From positions 48,238,840 through 48,302,839 of the forward strand of contig OY755252.1 of the NCBI GenBank assembly GCA_963576725.1: 64,000 bases of DNA, given 5' to 3'. The notes under the pieces were generated by a model. That model searched no databases. It was not told the origin of the DNA and saw only the letters and a list, made by a program, of their open reading frames with translations. Source of the stretch: Azorinus chamasolen. Its lineage: Eukaryota > Mollusca > Bivalvia > Cardiida > Solecurtidae. This document shows positions 40,651 through 50,657 of this stretch, one piece after another. Position 1 is the first letter of the stretch. Each line of letters opens with the position of its first letter. The position numbers were made by a program, and so were the translations under genes.

Positions 40651-41054
40651 TAGCTCTGGACATATTTGTGTTGTCAGTTGCAAACAGTTTGGATCCAGAT
40701 ATGACAAACAAGTACTTTGACATTTATTCAGTGATTCTGTTGGGGTTTTTTTTCATTGGAAGAAAGAAGAACAGTTTATATTGAAAAAAGATTTCAAGGA
40801 CATTTCTCTGTGAACAAATATTAACATTGCATGCTGGAGGTCAATATAAACCCATGAGATATCCCAGAGTTTATTTGCAGTTTTATATTGAATATATTTC
40901 ATTGAAGTGTTATCTTTTATAGTTTCCAGATAGTTTAGGGCTCTGGAAATATGGAACGTCATATTAACATTTATGAGACATAGCAATAAATCTTTGGCAT
41001 TGTTTGCTGTTAGTGTGCTGAACAATTTTTCCTTTTCAGAATCTTCTGTCCATT

Positions 41055-41299
41055 TTAACCCTTTACTCTATGAATATTCATGTAAGAAATAATTATATCA
41101 TGTATATTAATTATATTAAATGTTATATTAATAATTCAAGAACACAGAAATGTTTGGCCACAGCAGAAGGTATAGAATCATATCTATATCACATTAGCAA
41201 ACAGCTGACCTTGATCAGATATAGATCTACCCTGTTTGCAAAGGCGTAAAACATGTATTTATAGAGCAAATATGAATATTCATGGAGTAAAAGGTTAAG
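41055..41299 (-). mobile_element. Family A MITE with extra end
   Basis: TTAACCCTTTACTCTATGAA at 41055, shortened core, then two end-like words including TTCATGGAGTAAAAGGTTAA. Confidence 0.78.
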
Positions 41300-42076
41300 C
41301 AAACTGTATAGGTGTAAAATTGCACGATTATCGGGCAAAAGAAAATGGACTGTCAGAAATATATATGTATATATATATGCAGGCTTAGGAATTAGATTGC
41401 GTGCATAGAGTGTTTAAAAGCTAAATCTGTTTAATCGTAATGACACTGATGACATCACACTTCTCGGGCAATAGAGCTAGTCCAAAAAAATGGTGGCATA
41501 ATTTTGGTCATAAAGGAAAATTGATTCTGTCTCAGTGGAAGTCTTTCTTCAATGTGTTGGGGGAACAAATTAATTTTTCCTGCTTTTTTCTCGAGTCAGA
41601 CTGGTTGCCCTAAGGGTAATACAGTGCCAATTATAACATCTTAAACCAGTCTGCTGGAAAAGTTATTCACTATTGTTTTAAATCCAATGACGCATTTATG
41701 TGACTGATCAATTGAAAATGAATGGACAAAAGATCATCAGATTTTGGAGAGAAAGAAAAGGCCTTTGTTGTCTTCGTTGGGACGTTAGATGATCATGCCT
41801 TGTTCTAGTTGTGACTCTTCAGTATGGAGGGAGAGAGGATCAGTCAGACACACTGACTATGTGATGCTGTAGAATTAGCTGATTTTTGGAGAGAGAGCTT
41901 ATTGGAATTAAGTTTGTGGTAATGAGAATTGACATATGCTACTAATATAGTTACATTTGGTGAGTTTGTTTATCTTCATTTATAGTCTGTTGTTTGTCTT
42001 TGTTTATAGTCTGTTCATTGTTTATTTCTTAAGTCTGTTCTTTCGCCTGTTTTATAGTCTTTATTGTTTTTGTTGG
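41300..42076 (+). other. Low-repeat stretch, possible host sequence
   Basis: About 780 bases lacking recognised families. It has a CRE-like TGACATCACAC near 41450, GGACGTTAGATGATC, and a donor-like TTTG|GTGAGTTTG near 41957 followed by three TTTATAGTCTGTT words. No sustained reading frame. It could include an untranslated exon. Confidence 0.35.
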
Positions 42077-42272
42077 ATAGATATTCATGTGTTGAATAAT
42101 GACTCTGGGTATTAATAAAATTTTAATTGAATTTTTATAATATTGCCATGGCAAAAACCGAAGAATCAAGATTTATATTATTCAATAAGCAAACAGAGTG
42201 GGCCCTGATAAGATGGCAGTTACAGGAGCCGTCTAATCTGGGTCTACTGTGCTTGGAAAGGAGTAAGATTTT
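42077..42272 (-). mobile_element. Family A/B MITE, ends lost
   Basis: GATATTCATGTGTTGAATAA arm, TTGCCATGGCAAAAACC, and core at about 42190-42250. Confidence 0.65.
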
Positions 42273-42432
42273 TGGACATATATATTATTGTCAGGAAAAG
42301 CAAAACAAATACCTGTATGTTAGGCAGATTGGGTCAGATTTCATGAGATTTAGTTTTGTCCAGATGTTGAAATGAATGATTCTATCTGGCAGCACCCAGA
42401 GTACAATAAACGGTTGTTGGGTGAATTATAAT

Positions 42433-42652
42433 TTACAGTAGAACATAGTCTTAAGAAACATTCATTTGTTGAACAAAGGAGTCTTTAAAAGCAGGTAGCA
42501 GCAGCTTAATGCAGGGCAAAACTGATGCAGAAAACTCTGATAGGAGCTTTCTGCATTAATTGTGGCCTGCATTAATCTACCACCTGCCCTACAGACCCAT
42601 AATTACCGTAGACCTCTTTTGTGATGGCCGCTTACGACAGGTTCTACTGTAT
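42433..42652. mobile_element. Family E hairpin MITE with TA duplication
   Basis: CAGTAGAACATAGTCTTAAG and GACAGGTTCTACTG are the inverted ends, with TA directly outside both. GCAGCTTAATGCAGG pairs with CCTGCATTAATCTACC. Confidence 0.82.
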
Positions 42653-42694
42653 GATAATGTATGTAAATCTCAATCTTAATTCCAAAACATTATA

Positions 42695-42804
42695 TCTGTT
42701 ACGATTGAATCAGTTTTGATCCTGATGAGAAGTCGAGTAAGTGGGCATCTCATTTGGTTCCATGTTTTCTCAAATTAATGTTCTGCTAGCATGCAAAGAG
42801 TTAA
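42695..42804 (-). mobile_element. Family H MITE, left end lost
   Basis: CAGTTTTGATCCTGATGAGA and ATCTCATTTGGTTCC, ending GCTAGCATGCAAAGAGTTAA. Its TTAA (42801-42804) starts the next element. Confidence 0.65.
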
Positions 42805-43014
42805 CCCTTTCCCCTATACAAACACTTTATCATGACTTTGCAAACAGAGTAGACCCAGTTCAGGGTCTGTTCCGTTTGCTTATGAAATTATATAGATCTG
42901 ATCTTACAGTTTTGTCTGATGCAAAAATTCCCTTGAACATTTTTACCATAAAAGTTAATGAATATTCATGAAGTGATCAATTCATGCATACATGTTCATT
43001 AGGGAAAGGGTTAG
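42801..43014 (+). mobile_element. Family B MITE with shortened core
   Basis: TTAACCCTTTCCCCTATACA, core arms GTAGACCCAGTTCAGGGTCTG fused with the loop lost, end TTCATTAGGGAAAGGGTTA. Confidence 0.82.
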
Positions 43015-43136
43015 AAAAAAAAGCAAAGTGGCCATTGACCTAAATTTGATAGGGTTTTGATTGGTTAACATTGCTTGTGTTGTTCTGACAGATGGCACTG
43101 TCATTTTTGGGTTATGATGATAACAAAATAATATTC

Positions 43137-43368
43137 TTTAACACTTTCCCTTTCACTACCTATTGAATATTCATGGACAAAATAGTTATAATGAACTATG
43201 GAAAAGATTCTTGTCTAATGGAAATAAATTATGGATGAGATTCTTTTCCCCATGGTGGAAACTGTAAAGTCAGACCTATAAAATTCTGTAAGCAAACAGG
43301 GCAGACCCTGATCAGACAGCTCCTTCATCTGGATCTACTTTGCAAAAGGCTTGAATATATTCAAATGC
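43137..43368 (-). mobile_element. Family B2 MITE, right end lost
   Basis: TTTAACACTTTCCCTTTCAC start, B2 arm TTCATGGACAAAATAGTTA, core at about 43300-43345. Confidence 0.72.
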
Positions 43369-43416
43369 GAATCCCTCCTGAGTCTCCACAATGAATATTA
43401 GTTAGCTGAATCATTC

Positions 43417-43646
43417 TTAACCCTTCCCTCCATAAATACGCCTTTCTGCGCCTCTGTAATAGTCACTCCTTGAAATCATTGTGATAAATAGAGCATTTTG
43501 CTCCATATGAGCAAATGCTCTGTTTATCACAATGGTTTCAATACTACACAATTCTTAATATTTCCTTTTCTCCAGTAAATGCTCCTTTTCGGTAGATTCA
43601 TTCAAAGAGATTGGGTCTAAAAATATCCTAAATGGGAGAAGGGTTA
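43417..43646 (+). mobile_element. Family C MITE, full length
   Basis: TTAA at 43417-43420 and 43643-43646. The left end CCCTTCCCTCCATAAATACG is the A-type end; the hairpin GATAAATAGAGCATTTTGCT / GAGCAAATGCTCTGTTTATC is well kept. Confidence 0.9.
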
Positions 43647-43669
43647 AGTATATCAGTTGTAGTCCCTGA

Positions 43670-43768
43670 ATTGTTCAGCAAATAGTGTATACCAATATGA
43701 GACTGTTGCACTAGTAGTTCTAGTAGCTGTCTGGTATAGGTCTACACTATTTCCAAATGCAGAAATGT
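43670..43768 (+). mobile_element. Family I core fragment
   Basis: CAGCAAATAGTGTATACC and GTCTGGTATAGGTCTACACT around CTAGTAGTTCTAGTAG. Confidence 0.5.
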
Positions 43769-43848
43769 AAGCTAATAGCTTGAGATTGGGTTAGATACCG
43801 TACTTACCCTATATATTCGGAGAACGATTACAGGCATCCAACATGAAT

Positions 43849-44010
43849 CAGAGCTGCAGATAACGATGCGTACTCAAATACTAAAATCGTCATTTCTCCA
43901 TCAAACCCTATAGACGATTCTAAAGAATGGTAAAGAGTTTGGTGAAGAAATAAAGAAGTTATAGATCTACTTGAAAATAGTGTAATTTACGCATCTTATC
44001 TGAAGCTCTG
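43849..44010. mobile_element. Family D element with internal deletion
   Basis: Starts CAGAGCTGCAGATAACGATG and ends CATCTTATCTGAAGCTCTG. Flanks ATGAAT and AGGAAT fit a 6-bp duplication with one change. The hairpin is reduced to ATCAAACCCTATAGACGATT with a short partner. Confidence 0.8.
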
Positions 44011-44285
44011 AGGAATAGTCCTCATGAAAATGGTTAGATGTTTGTTTACATTTACAATGGGTGTTGTAATAGGCAGTAGTGAAGTTTACAAACATGGCAC
44101 TCAAATAATCTGTAACAGATGTCATTGGCTAGCTTGTTATGACATGACATCTGACTGTATAAAACAACAATATTGGAATAGAACAGAGGTCAAGGTCCGA
44201 GGTCACAAATTTACCTTCTCTTGTCTGAGTTCCTGAGCTGTAGATTATATATCAATTCTCTTTATTCACCCTATTTTGATGGTCC
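44011..44285. other. Unassigned stretch
   Basis: Open for 70 codons on the + strand, but without a recognised motif or coding bias. Confidence 0.35.
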
Positions 44286-44287
44286 TC

Positions 44288-44586
44288 ATCAACCGTTTTC
44301 CTCGTATGAATGCAAGCAAACAGTAGACCCAGATCAGATGGCTCTTTTAGGAACAGTCTTTTAAGGGTCTGTCTGTTTATGAAATTGTGAACAGATCTGA
44401 CTACCAGCGCCAAAAACCCCAGTGTAAATAATTATGCCATTGTAACAATTTTGCTAATAAATATTCATGATGTCATTATTTCTCAGATGAATATTCAACA
44501 GGGAAAGGCTCCTGTAGGTGCTGTCTGATCTGGGTCTACTCTGTTTGCAAAGGCGTAGAAAGGCATATTTATGGAGTAAAGGGTTA
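44288..44586. mobile_element. Family B MITE fused to half of a family A MITE
   Basis: A + oriented B runs from about 44288 to GAATATTCAACAGGGAAAGG (44505). It continues without a gap as a family A core loop, right arm and end ATGGAGTAAAGGGTTAA (44583-44586). Likely recombination at related words. Confidence 0.72.
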
Positions 44587-44882
44587 AGAGTTGTCATCCA
44601 CTTGAATTGCAGTGCTCTTGTTTTACAAGCAAATTTCTTGGCTAGGTGTCAATGTTACCACTGTCCCATAGGAGGAAGTGGACATTGGTCAGTGACTGTT
44701 CAGTGCAGTGTGACCTTACAACATGCACTGTCTATGTGCCGTGAGCTGTCACAAATGGACAGTGGCAGTTCAATTACGACATGTCGTCTTGCATTAATTA
44801 ATTACATGAATAAAGTTTTTAAGGGGTTATACTAAATACTGGAATGCTCTTTAAAGGGCTGTTTGATCAAAGTCTACACTAC
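44587..44882. other. Unassigned stretch
   Basis: The + frame is open with several cysteines (CQCYHC region near 44650) but no family is recognised and it starts inside a MITE. It ends with a core-like TGTTTGATCAAAGTCTACAC. Confidence 0.3.
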
Positions 44883-45103
44883 AACCCATTCCTTTTCACA
44901 CCATTTGCAAACAGAGTAGACCCAGATTAGATGGTTCAAATATGAGCCATCTGATCAGGGTGTGCTCGGTGTGCTTATGAAATCGTATAAGATCTGACTA
45001 CAGTTTCTATCAATACCAAAAATTCATGTGACCATTATAAAAATGCAACTAATAAAAGTCATGATGTCATTATTTATTACATTAATATTGAACAGGTAAC
45101 TTT
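44883..45103 (+). mobile_element. Family B MITE
   Basis: CAACCCATTCCTTTTCACAC start, core at about 44908-44970, end TTAATATTGAACAGGTAAC. Confidence 0.72.
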
Positions 45104-45179
45104 ATCAGACAGGTGCAAAATTTACTTATTCAGTGTCACAAACTGGTTTAGAGGGAGAGTTTGGTTAAATATGATTGTA

Positions 45180-45325
45180 CAAGGGCAGAAATAGAAACTT
45201 CAGAATCACATCTGTGTTATTCTGTAAGCAAAATGAGCAGACCCTGATAAGACATCTGATCTGGGGCTACTAAGTTTGTTAAAAGGTGTAGAAAGGTGTA
45301 TTTATGGACTAAAAGAATTAAAAAT
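45180..45325 (-). mobile_element. Family A right-half fragment
   Basis: AGAAACTTCAGAATCACATC, core at about 45235-45280, end TTTATGGACTAAAAGAATTAA. Confidence 0.6.
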
Positions 45326-45409
45326 GCCAAGTATTTGTAACAAATATACTTTCTTTGGCCTAAGGCCTCATACTGTCATTGACCCAGTGTAGTGAAGATT
45401 GTTGTCATC

Positions 45410-45608
45410 AACCTTATACCTCATGAATATTCATGAATGTTAATTACAGGAATTGTTATAATAACATCATGTACAAGGGATTTTTATCTTTGCGGAAACT
45501 GGAGAAATGGGTCCATGTTCTATGATAAGCAAATGGAGCAGACACAGATCTGGGTCTGCTCTGTTCGTAAAGGTGTTAAAAGGTGTTTCTGTGGGGTTAA
45601 GGGTGTAG
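45410..45608 (-). mobile_element. Family A MITE with shortened core
   Basis: Left arm has ATGAATATTCAT at 45422-45433. The core is reduced to GCAGACACAGATCTGGGTCTG. End TGTGGGGTTAAGGG. Confidence 0.7.
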
Positions 45609-45651
45609 GCCGTCGGCATTGGGTCTGAAATCAAGCTGTTTGTAGTTCATT

Positions 45652-45871
45652 CAGCCCATTCCCTCATATTGATGCCTCTGCAAAAGTAACTTTATGAAAC
45701 CATTGTGATAAATAGAGCATTTGCTCCTATGGAGCAAATGATCTATCACAATGGTTTCGAAACTACACAATTCTAAAAATATCTTTTCTCTCGTAAATGT
45801 TCATTTTTGGTAGATTTATATATAAGAGTTTGGGTCTAAATACATGTATAGCATATGAGGGAATGGGTTAA
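45652..45871 (+). mobile_element. Family C MITE
   Basis: GCCCATTCCCTCATATTGAT start, hairpin with TTGCTCCTATGGAGCAA, end ATATGAGGGAATGGGTTAA (TTAA 45868-45871). Confidence 0.87.
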
Positions 45872-45954
45872 CATAGCAGAACACAGGATGACTTAGTTTT
45901 TTTTTTCCAAAACTGTCATCAACTACAGTTATCAAAGTTTATCTAGATAAATCT

Positions 45955-46081
45955 TTTCCTGCTGTTGATTTTCAATAAACAGTTCTAGTTTGTCCAGCTT
46001 GATGAGATACGAAACTACTCTGCTTTCCTTAGAATCTGGATCTGCATATCACCAATTTGCTACTAGCACGCGGAAACTTAA
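45955..46081 (-). mobile_element. Family H-type fragment
   Basis: AGTTTGTCCAGCTTGATGAG and TTAGAATCTGGATCTGC, ending GCACGCGGAAACTTAA at the next element. Confidence 0.5.
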
Positions 46082-46293
46082 CACTTTCCCACAATGGAAT
46101 GCGATTTCATGCCTTTGCAAAAAGTGTAGATCCAGATCAGAGCCTACTTTGTTTGCTTATGGAATTATGCAGATGTGATTCTACAGTTTCTGTCAATGTA
46201 CAATTATCATGTGCTAATGTACAATTACTCAGCTAATAAATATTCATGATGTCATTATTTCTTTCATGAATATTCAAGCAGGGAAATTGTTAA
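46078..46293 (+). mobile_element. Family B MITE
   Basis: TTAA at 46078-46081 and 46290-46293. The core loop is lost (CAGATCAGAGCCTACTTTG), right end AAGCAGGGAAATTG. Confidence 0.82.
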
Positions 46294-46540
46294 CAGTAAT
46301 GACAGGGGATAAGTAATATAGTCTGTGCAGTGGTTGCTGTAACCTGTTTAGCTGTACTGTCATCATTCTTGCCTAAAAAAATAAAACCTGTCATTTGCAT
46401 TTGAACTTTTACGACATGTATGCATTGCCCCGGGCTGGTAGTAAACTAGTTAATGGTAAGGACTGGCTCAGTATAGTACCAATCCATTCATCTCTGTTCA
46501 GTATAAACCTATAACATGCTATTAGAATTGTTGTCTGCTC
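46294..46540. other. Unassigned stretch
   Basis: Nothing recognised. Confidence 0.4.
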
Positions 46541-46544
46541 GAAA

Positions 46545-46703
46545 ACGAATTCGCTGCATTTAGATGGTGTCTAATTTGCGTATTGTTTTTGAAAATTTAA
46601 CAGTTGCAAAAAGCTTGGATTCAGATGAGACACCGAGTTACTTCTGGATCCAAGCTGTTTTATAAATTCAGGTCAGATTACAATAAATAGACTAAGGGTT
46701 AAA
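46545..46703 (-). mobile_element. Family H MITE, decayed
   Basis: AGCTTGGATTCAGATGAGAC and TTCTGGATCCAAGCTG, end GACTAAGGGTTAA. Confidence 0.55.
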
Positions 46704-47190
46704 TACTTTTGTTTTCCGTCCTTCGTTAGGTTCTACTGCAGTTGTTTGCTACGGAAATTAGATAAATGGAAAAGGAAATGTACACTGGTCCATCGGTGTC
46801 AAAGCCGTAATGAAATGCTTGATGGATTCTGCCTCTAGGTCAAGGTCATTTGGGCAAGGCATTGACACAACAGTTGTGTGAGAGTAACGTGACTGTGTTA
46901 CTTTCTTAGAATTGTTAGAAACAAAAAGAAATCATTGAAGAATCTGGAGTTTAGGATTAATGCATAAATCAGCTGCTAACGTGGGGATTAAACTGAATAT
47001 TGTTGTGAAAAGCTGAGGATTTGTTTAGAGGAAGCTGTCTTAGGTGGAAGAAAGAATCAATTTGAATTTTTAAAGAGTGTTTAGTAGGAAGCACACAAGC
47101 AGATTTATTGTAAAATAGCATCAGGGACTTGGGGACTGAAGGTAAGTTTATCATTTTATCCCCTTACCAGACCTTTGCAATAACAATTTA
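46704..47190 (+). other. Low-repeat stretch with a strong splice donor
   Basis: About 440 bases without repeats end in GAAG|GTAAGT with GT at 47142. A tandem half-site, AGGTCAAGGTCA, lies at 46837-46848. No frame is open across the region. It might be an untranslated first exon of a + strand transcript; evidence is thin. Confidence 0.25.
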
Positions 47191-47197
47191 ACCAGAT

Positions 47198-47286
47198 AGA
47201 AATGCATTTGCAAACGGCTAAGACCAAGATCTTGTAGCAGATCTTTTAGCAGCCGTCAAATCAGGCTCGTCTGCTCTCTTTGCTTC
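47198..47286 (+). mobile_element. Family B core fragment
   Basis: AAATGCATTTGCAAACGGC and a core with a duplicated GATCTTGTAGCAGATCTTTT loop, stopping at the TTAA of family C. Confidence 0.55.
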
Positions 47287-47516
47287 TTAACCATTTCCTC
47301 CATAAATTCGCATTTCTGTAACGCCTCTGTAAAAGTAACTTTTTTGAAACCATTGTGATAAATGGAGCATTTGCTCCATAGGAGCAAATGCTCCTTTTAT
47401 CACAATGGTTTCAGAACTACACAATTCCAAAACTCCTTTTCTCTAGTAAATGCTCCTTTTCGGTAGAATTATTCAAAGTGGTTGGATCTTAAAATAGCCT
47501 ATTGGGGAATGGGTTA
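47287..47516 (+). mobile_element. Family C MITE, full length
   Basis: TTAA at 47287-47290 and 47513-47516; hairpin around GCTCCATAGGAGC is nearly perfect; right end CTATTGGGGAATGGG. Confidence 0.9.
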
Positions 47517-47652
47517 AATAATATACAACAGATTCTGCACTATCTGCGATGGCCAAAATTTCTAATGTTCATACAAGTCATGTAATTATACCAGAATATA
47601 AGTTATTTTAATGATTATTCATAATTTCATTAATCCTTAATTGCTTAATTGT

Positions 47653-47929
47653 TTAACCCTTTCCTATATATAAAATTGCAAACAGAGAAGACCCAGATCA
47701 GATGGCTCCTAGAGGAGGATCAGGGTCTGCTCTATTTGCTTAAATAAATGGAATTCAATAGATCTATCTGTTTCTTTAGTTTCTGAAATGGCTAGAATGT
47801 TTATTACAATGTGTAACTATTTTGTCCATGAATATTCATGGCCAAAAAACCTTGTATTCAAATACTATTATAAAAATTCAGCTAATATAATTTCTGACTT
47901 GAATAGTCATGAGGTAAATAAATGGTTAA
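47653..47929 (+). mobile_element. Family B2 MITE with hybrid right arm
   Basis: TTAACCCTTTCCTATATATA at 47653, core at about 47680-47740, B2 arm to TATTCATGGCC, then an A/B-like arm ending AATGGTTAA (47926-47929). Confidence 0.75.
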
Positions 47930-48084
47930 CAGTTAATCTTTGGTTGCTTGAAACGATTGCTCTGTCATTTGCCAACAGTGTAGACCCAGGTAGTTCTGCA
48001 GCCATCATTTTGCTTTAACCTTTCAATTCAAACCTGAGACTAGTCACTTGAAATCATTCATTCTGAATGGATTGATATTAAACA

Positions 48085-48168
48085 CTGGTTCAACGTTGCC
48101 AATAGGAGCCATCTGATCTGGGTCAACTCTGTTTGCAAAGGCATAGAAAAGACGTAATTAAGGGTTTA
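48085..48168 (-). mobile_element. Family A right-half fragment
   Basis: GGAGCCATCTGATCTGGGTC, TTTGCAAAGGCATAGAAAAG, and AGGGTTTAA at the start of family C. Confidence 0.65.
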
Positions 48169-48383
48169 ACCCATTCCCTCATGTTGATGACTCTGTAAAG
48201 GCCACTTTTTGAAACCATTGTGATAAATGAGCATTTGCTCCATAGGAGCAAATGCTGTATTTATCACAATGTTTTCTAAACTGCACAATTTTAATAGTTT
48301 CCTTTTTTCTAGTAAATGCTCTGTTTTGATAGCTTTATTCAAAGATGTTGGATCTAAAAATAGCCTATGAGGAAATGGGTTAA
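48166..48383 (+). mobile_element. Family C MITE, full length
   Basis: TTAA at 48166-48169 and 48380-48383, ends CCCATTCCCTCATG and TATGAGGAAATGGG, hairpin centred on TGCTCCATAGGAGCA. Confidence 0.9.
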
Positions 48384-48424
48384 CAGTATATTCCACTTGG
48401 TATACAAGGATTAAATTTGTCAAA

Positions 48425-48497
48425 ACAGTACTCTGCTGAGAGTGTCCCTCTAGGTGTCCTTTGAAACCAGAGTGTACACTGTTTGCAAATGCCTGTT
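48425..48497 (+). mobile_element. Family G core remnant beside the 50-bp array
   Basis: GAGTGTCCCTCTAGGTGTCC and AGAGTGTACACTGTTTGC; GCAAATGCCTG then runs into the array. Confidence 0.4.
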
Positions 48498-49015
48498 CAC
48501 TCATTCCCTGCATTCATAGAGTTAGCTGAAGAATGAGTCTGCCTGTATGGCCATTCCCTGCATTCATAGAGTTGGCTGCAGAACGAGTCTGCCAGTATGG
48601 CCATTCCCTGCATTCATAGAGTTGGCTGCAGAATAAGTCTGCCTATATGGCCATTCCCTGCATTCATAGAGTTGGCTGCAGAATAAGTCTGCCTGTATGG
48701 CCATTCCCTGCATTCATAGAGTTGGCTGCAGAATAAGTCTGCCTGTATGGCCATTCCCTGCATTCATAGAGTTGGCTGCAGAATAAGTCTGCCTGTATGG
48801 CCATTCCCTGCATTCATAGAGTTGGCTGCAGAATAAGTGCCTATATGGCCATTCCCTGCATTCATAGAGTTGGCTGCAGAATAAGTCTGCCTATATGGCC
48901 ATTCCCTGCATTCATAGAGTTGGCTGCAGAATAAGTCTGCCTGTATGGCCATTCCCTGCATTCATAGAGTTGGCTGCAGAATAAGTCTGCCTGTATGGCC
49001 ATTCCCTGCATTCAA
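48498..49015. repeat. 50-bp minisatellite, about 10 copies
   Basis: Unit GCCATTCCCTGCATTCATAG, AGTTGGCTGCAGAATAAGTC, TGCCTGTATG. Copies differ at very few positions (GTATG/ATATG, one 3-bp loss), so it is young. The neighbouring family G flank (GCAAATGCC, CATT words) suggests where it started. Confidence 0.94.
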
Positions 49016-49084
49016 AGGAGATTTAAAGCAGACTGGCAGTGTGCTCATAATTCTGATGTTTGCAAATTTGACATTTTGCTAAAA

Positions 49085-49165
49085 TTTAAATAAATACAGA
49101 CAGTTTAAAATAGTTTGTCCCTATCTGGATCCAAACTGTTTGCTTAGATTATTACAGATATTTTG
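49085..49165 (-). mobile_element. Family H core fragment
   Basis: CCCTATCTGGATCCAAACTG with TTGCTTAGATTATTACAGAT. Only one core arm. Confidence 0.45.
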
Positions 49166-49193
49166 CTTAAAAAAAAGTTAAATCCAAAGGTTT

Positions 49194-49398
49194 TTAACAC
49201 TTTCACTGCCAATGTAGCAATTCTGTGATTACCAATACAAACAGTTTGGATCCAGGTGAGACACAGACTCAGCGTCTCACAAACATTTTGTTACTGTCAC
49301 TGTTTCTTTGAGACAAAAATGAAGAAAAATAAAATCTGAAAATAATAGCAGATGACAAAAGTTTGCAGATGACAAAAATTGGCAGAGTAAGAGTTATT
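49194..49398 (+). mobile_element. Family H MITE, TGCCAATG subtype
   Basis: TTAACACTTTCACTGCCAAT at 49194 and ATTGGCAGAGTAAGAGTTA at the right. GGATCCAGGTGAGACAC pairs with GCGTCTCAC. Confidence 0.7.
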
Positions 49399-49479
49399 TT
49401 CCCTGTCAATGTAGATTTTTCATAATGGAATAGGTCAACTATAGAGTCCACTCGATACACAGGCTTAAACTGGCTAGAG

Positions 49480-49605
49480 GAGTTTGTTTGGCAAACAGTG
49501 CACACCCTCAACAGTCTAGGGCTCCTCTATGAGCTACCTGGTCTGTGTCTACACTGTTTGCACATGCCAGTCCATGCTTGTCCCGCAATGAAGGAGCTAA
49601 AGGAC
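49480..49605 (+). mobile_element. Family G-type core
   Basis: GCAAACAGTGCACACC and GGTCTGTGTCTACACTGTTT around CTAGGGCTCCTCTATGAGC. Confidence 0.55.
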
Positions 49606-50006
49606 TGGCTGACAACAGGGTGTACTGTTTCACATAGAATGGATGTACTTACAGCTGTGGTGACATTTTACATTTTTCTACCGTGAGATAAAACACTATC
49701 ATGTGTGTTAGAGTTTGTTCTTGTTTCAGTTTCAAATTGAATGACTTCCATAAAGAGCTTTGATTCAGATCAGAATTCAGACGACTTGGGTTCTTGTAAA
49801 TCACTGTGTGTTACTGTCAGCCTTTAATTTCTCGAAATATTAAACAAGAATAAAGTGGCGAGTTCGGACATGGACAAATACCATAACCAAGTAAAGGATC
49901 AAAATTGATGTAATTTTTGCTGGCTATTTAGCTTGCTGGAGAAGGATACTGAATTCCTGCATTGATAGTAAGTACTGAATCATCTGGCTTTGTGGGAAAG
50001 TCTCCG
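49606..50006. other. Unassigned stretch
   Basis: Apart from a faint H-like GAGCTTTGATTCAGATCAG, nothing is recognised. Confidence 0.4.
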
Positions 50007-50260
50007 TTAATCCTTTACACCATGAATATTCATGTTAAGAATAATGACATCAATGGTCATGAATATTAATTATAAATTTTTCCTAAAATGGCATTTTGAT
50101 AACAGTAAATGTTTGGCCATTGCAGATTTAACTGTCATATTTATATTATTTCATAAGCAAACAGCAGACCAAGTTCAGGCAGCTCCAACAGGATCCTCAG
50201 ATCTGGGTCTTCTTGGTTTGCAAAGGCATTAAAAGGCATATATATGGAGCAAAGGGTTAA
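50007..50260 (-). mobile_element. Family A MITE, full length
   Basis: TTAA at 50007-50010 and 50257-50260, ATGAATATTCAT at 50022-50033, core at about 50160-50215. Its right arm GGCATTAAAAGGCATA contains an internal TTAA, the same site family F used at 36663. Confidence 0.88.
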
Positions 50261-50349
50261 TCCTTTACCAACTGGTAGGCTTCCTCACATGTCAAATCCA
50301 AATGCCTTGGCCTGGAATCTCAGAACACCCCCCCCCCTTCAATGCATTA

Positions 50350-50657
50350 TCAAACCTCTAGTAAATGCTCCTTTTCGGTAGATTTAACCCTTTCCTCTAT
50401 AGGTTATTTTTAGACCCAACCTCTTTGAATGAATCTACCAAAAGGAGCATTTACTAGAGAAAAGTAAAATTTTAGAATTTTGTAGTTTGAAACCATTGTA
50501 ATAAATAGAGCATTAATGCTCCTATAGGAGCAAATGCTCTATTTATCACAATGGTTTCAAGAAGTGACTTTTACAAAGGTGTAGAAAGGTGTATTTATGG
50601 AGAAAAGGGTTAATAAAAGAAGTAGGATCTAAAAATAGCCTATGAGGGAATGGGTTA
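50350..50657 (+). mobile_element. Outer family C remnant
   Basis: AGTAAATGCTCCTTTTCGGT to 50384, then interruption by another C, then AAAAGAAGTAGGATCTAAAA to TATGAGGGAATGGGTTAA (50654-50657). The left half is missing. Confidence 0.8.
50384..50613 (-). mobile_element. Family C MITE inserted in a family C MITE
   Basis: TTAA at 50384-50387 and 50610-50613, ends CCCTTTCCTCTATAGG and TTTATGGAGAAAAGGG, hairpin around CTCCTATAGGAG. Excision with one TTAA restores the outer C reading GGTAGATTTAATAAAAGAAG. Confidence 0.9.

Noticed and set aside
48764..48961. Repetitive - strand frame of 65 codons
   Set aside because: Follows the 50-bp array and breaks where the unit loses three bases.
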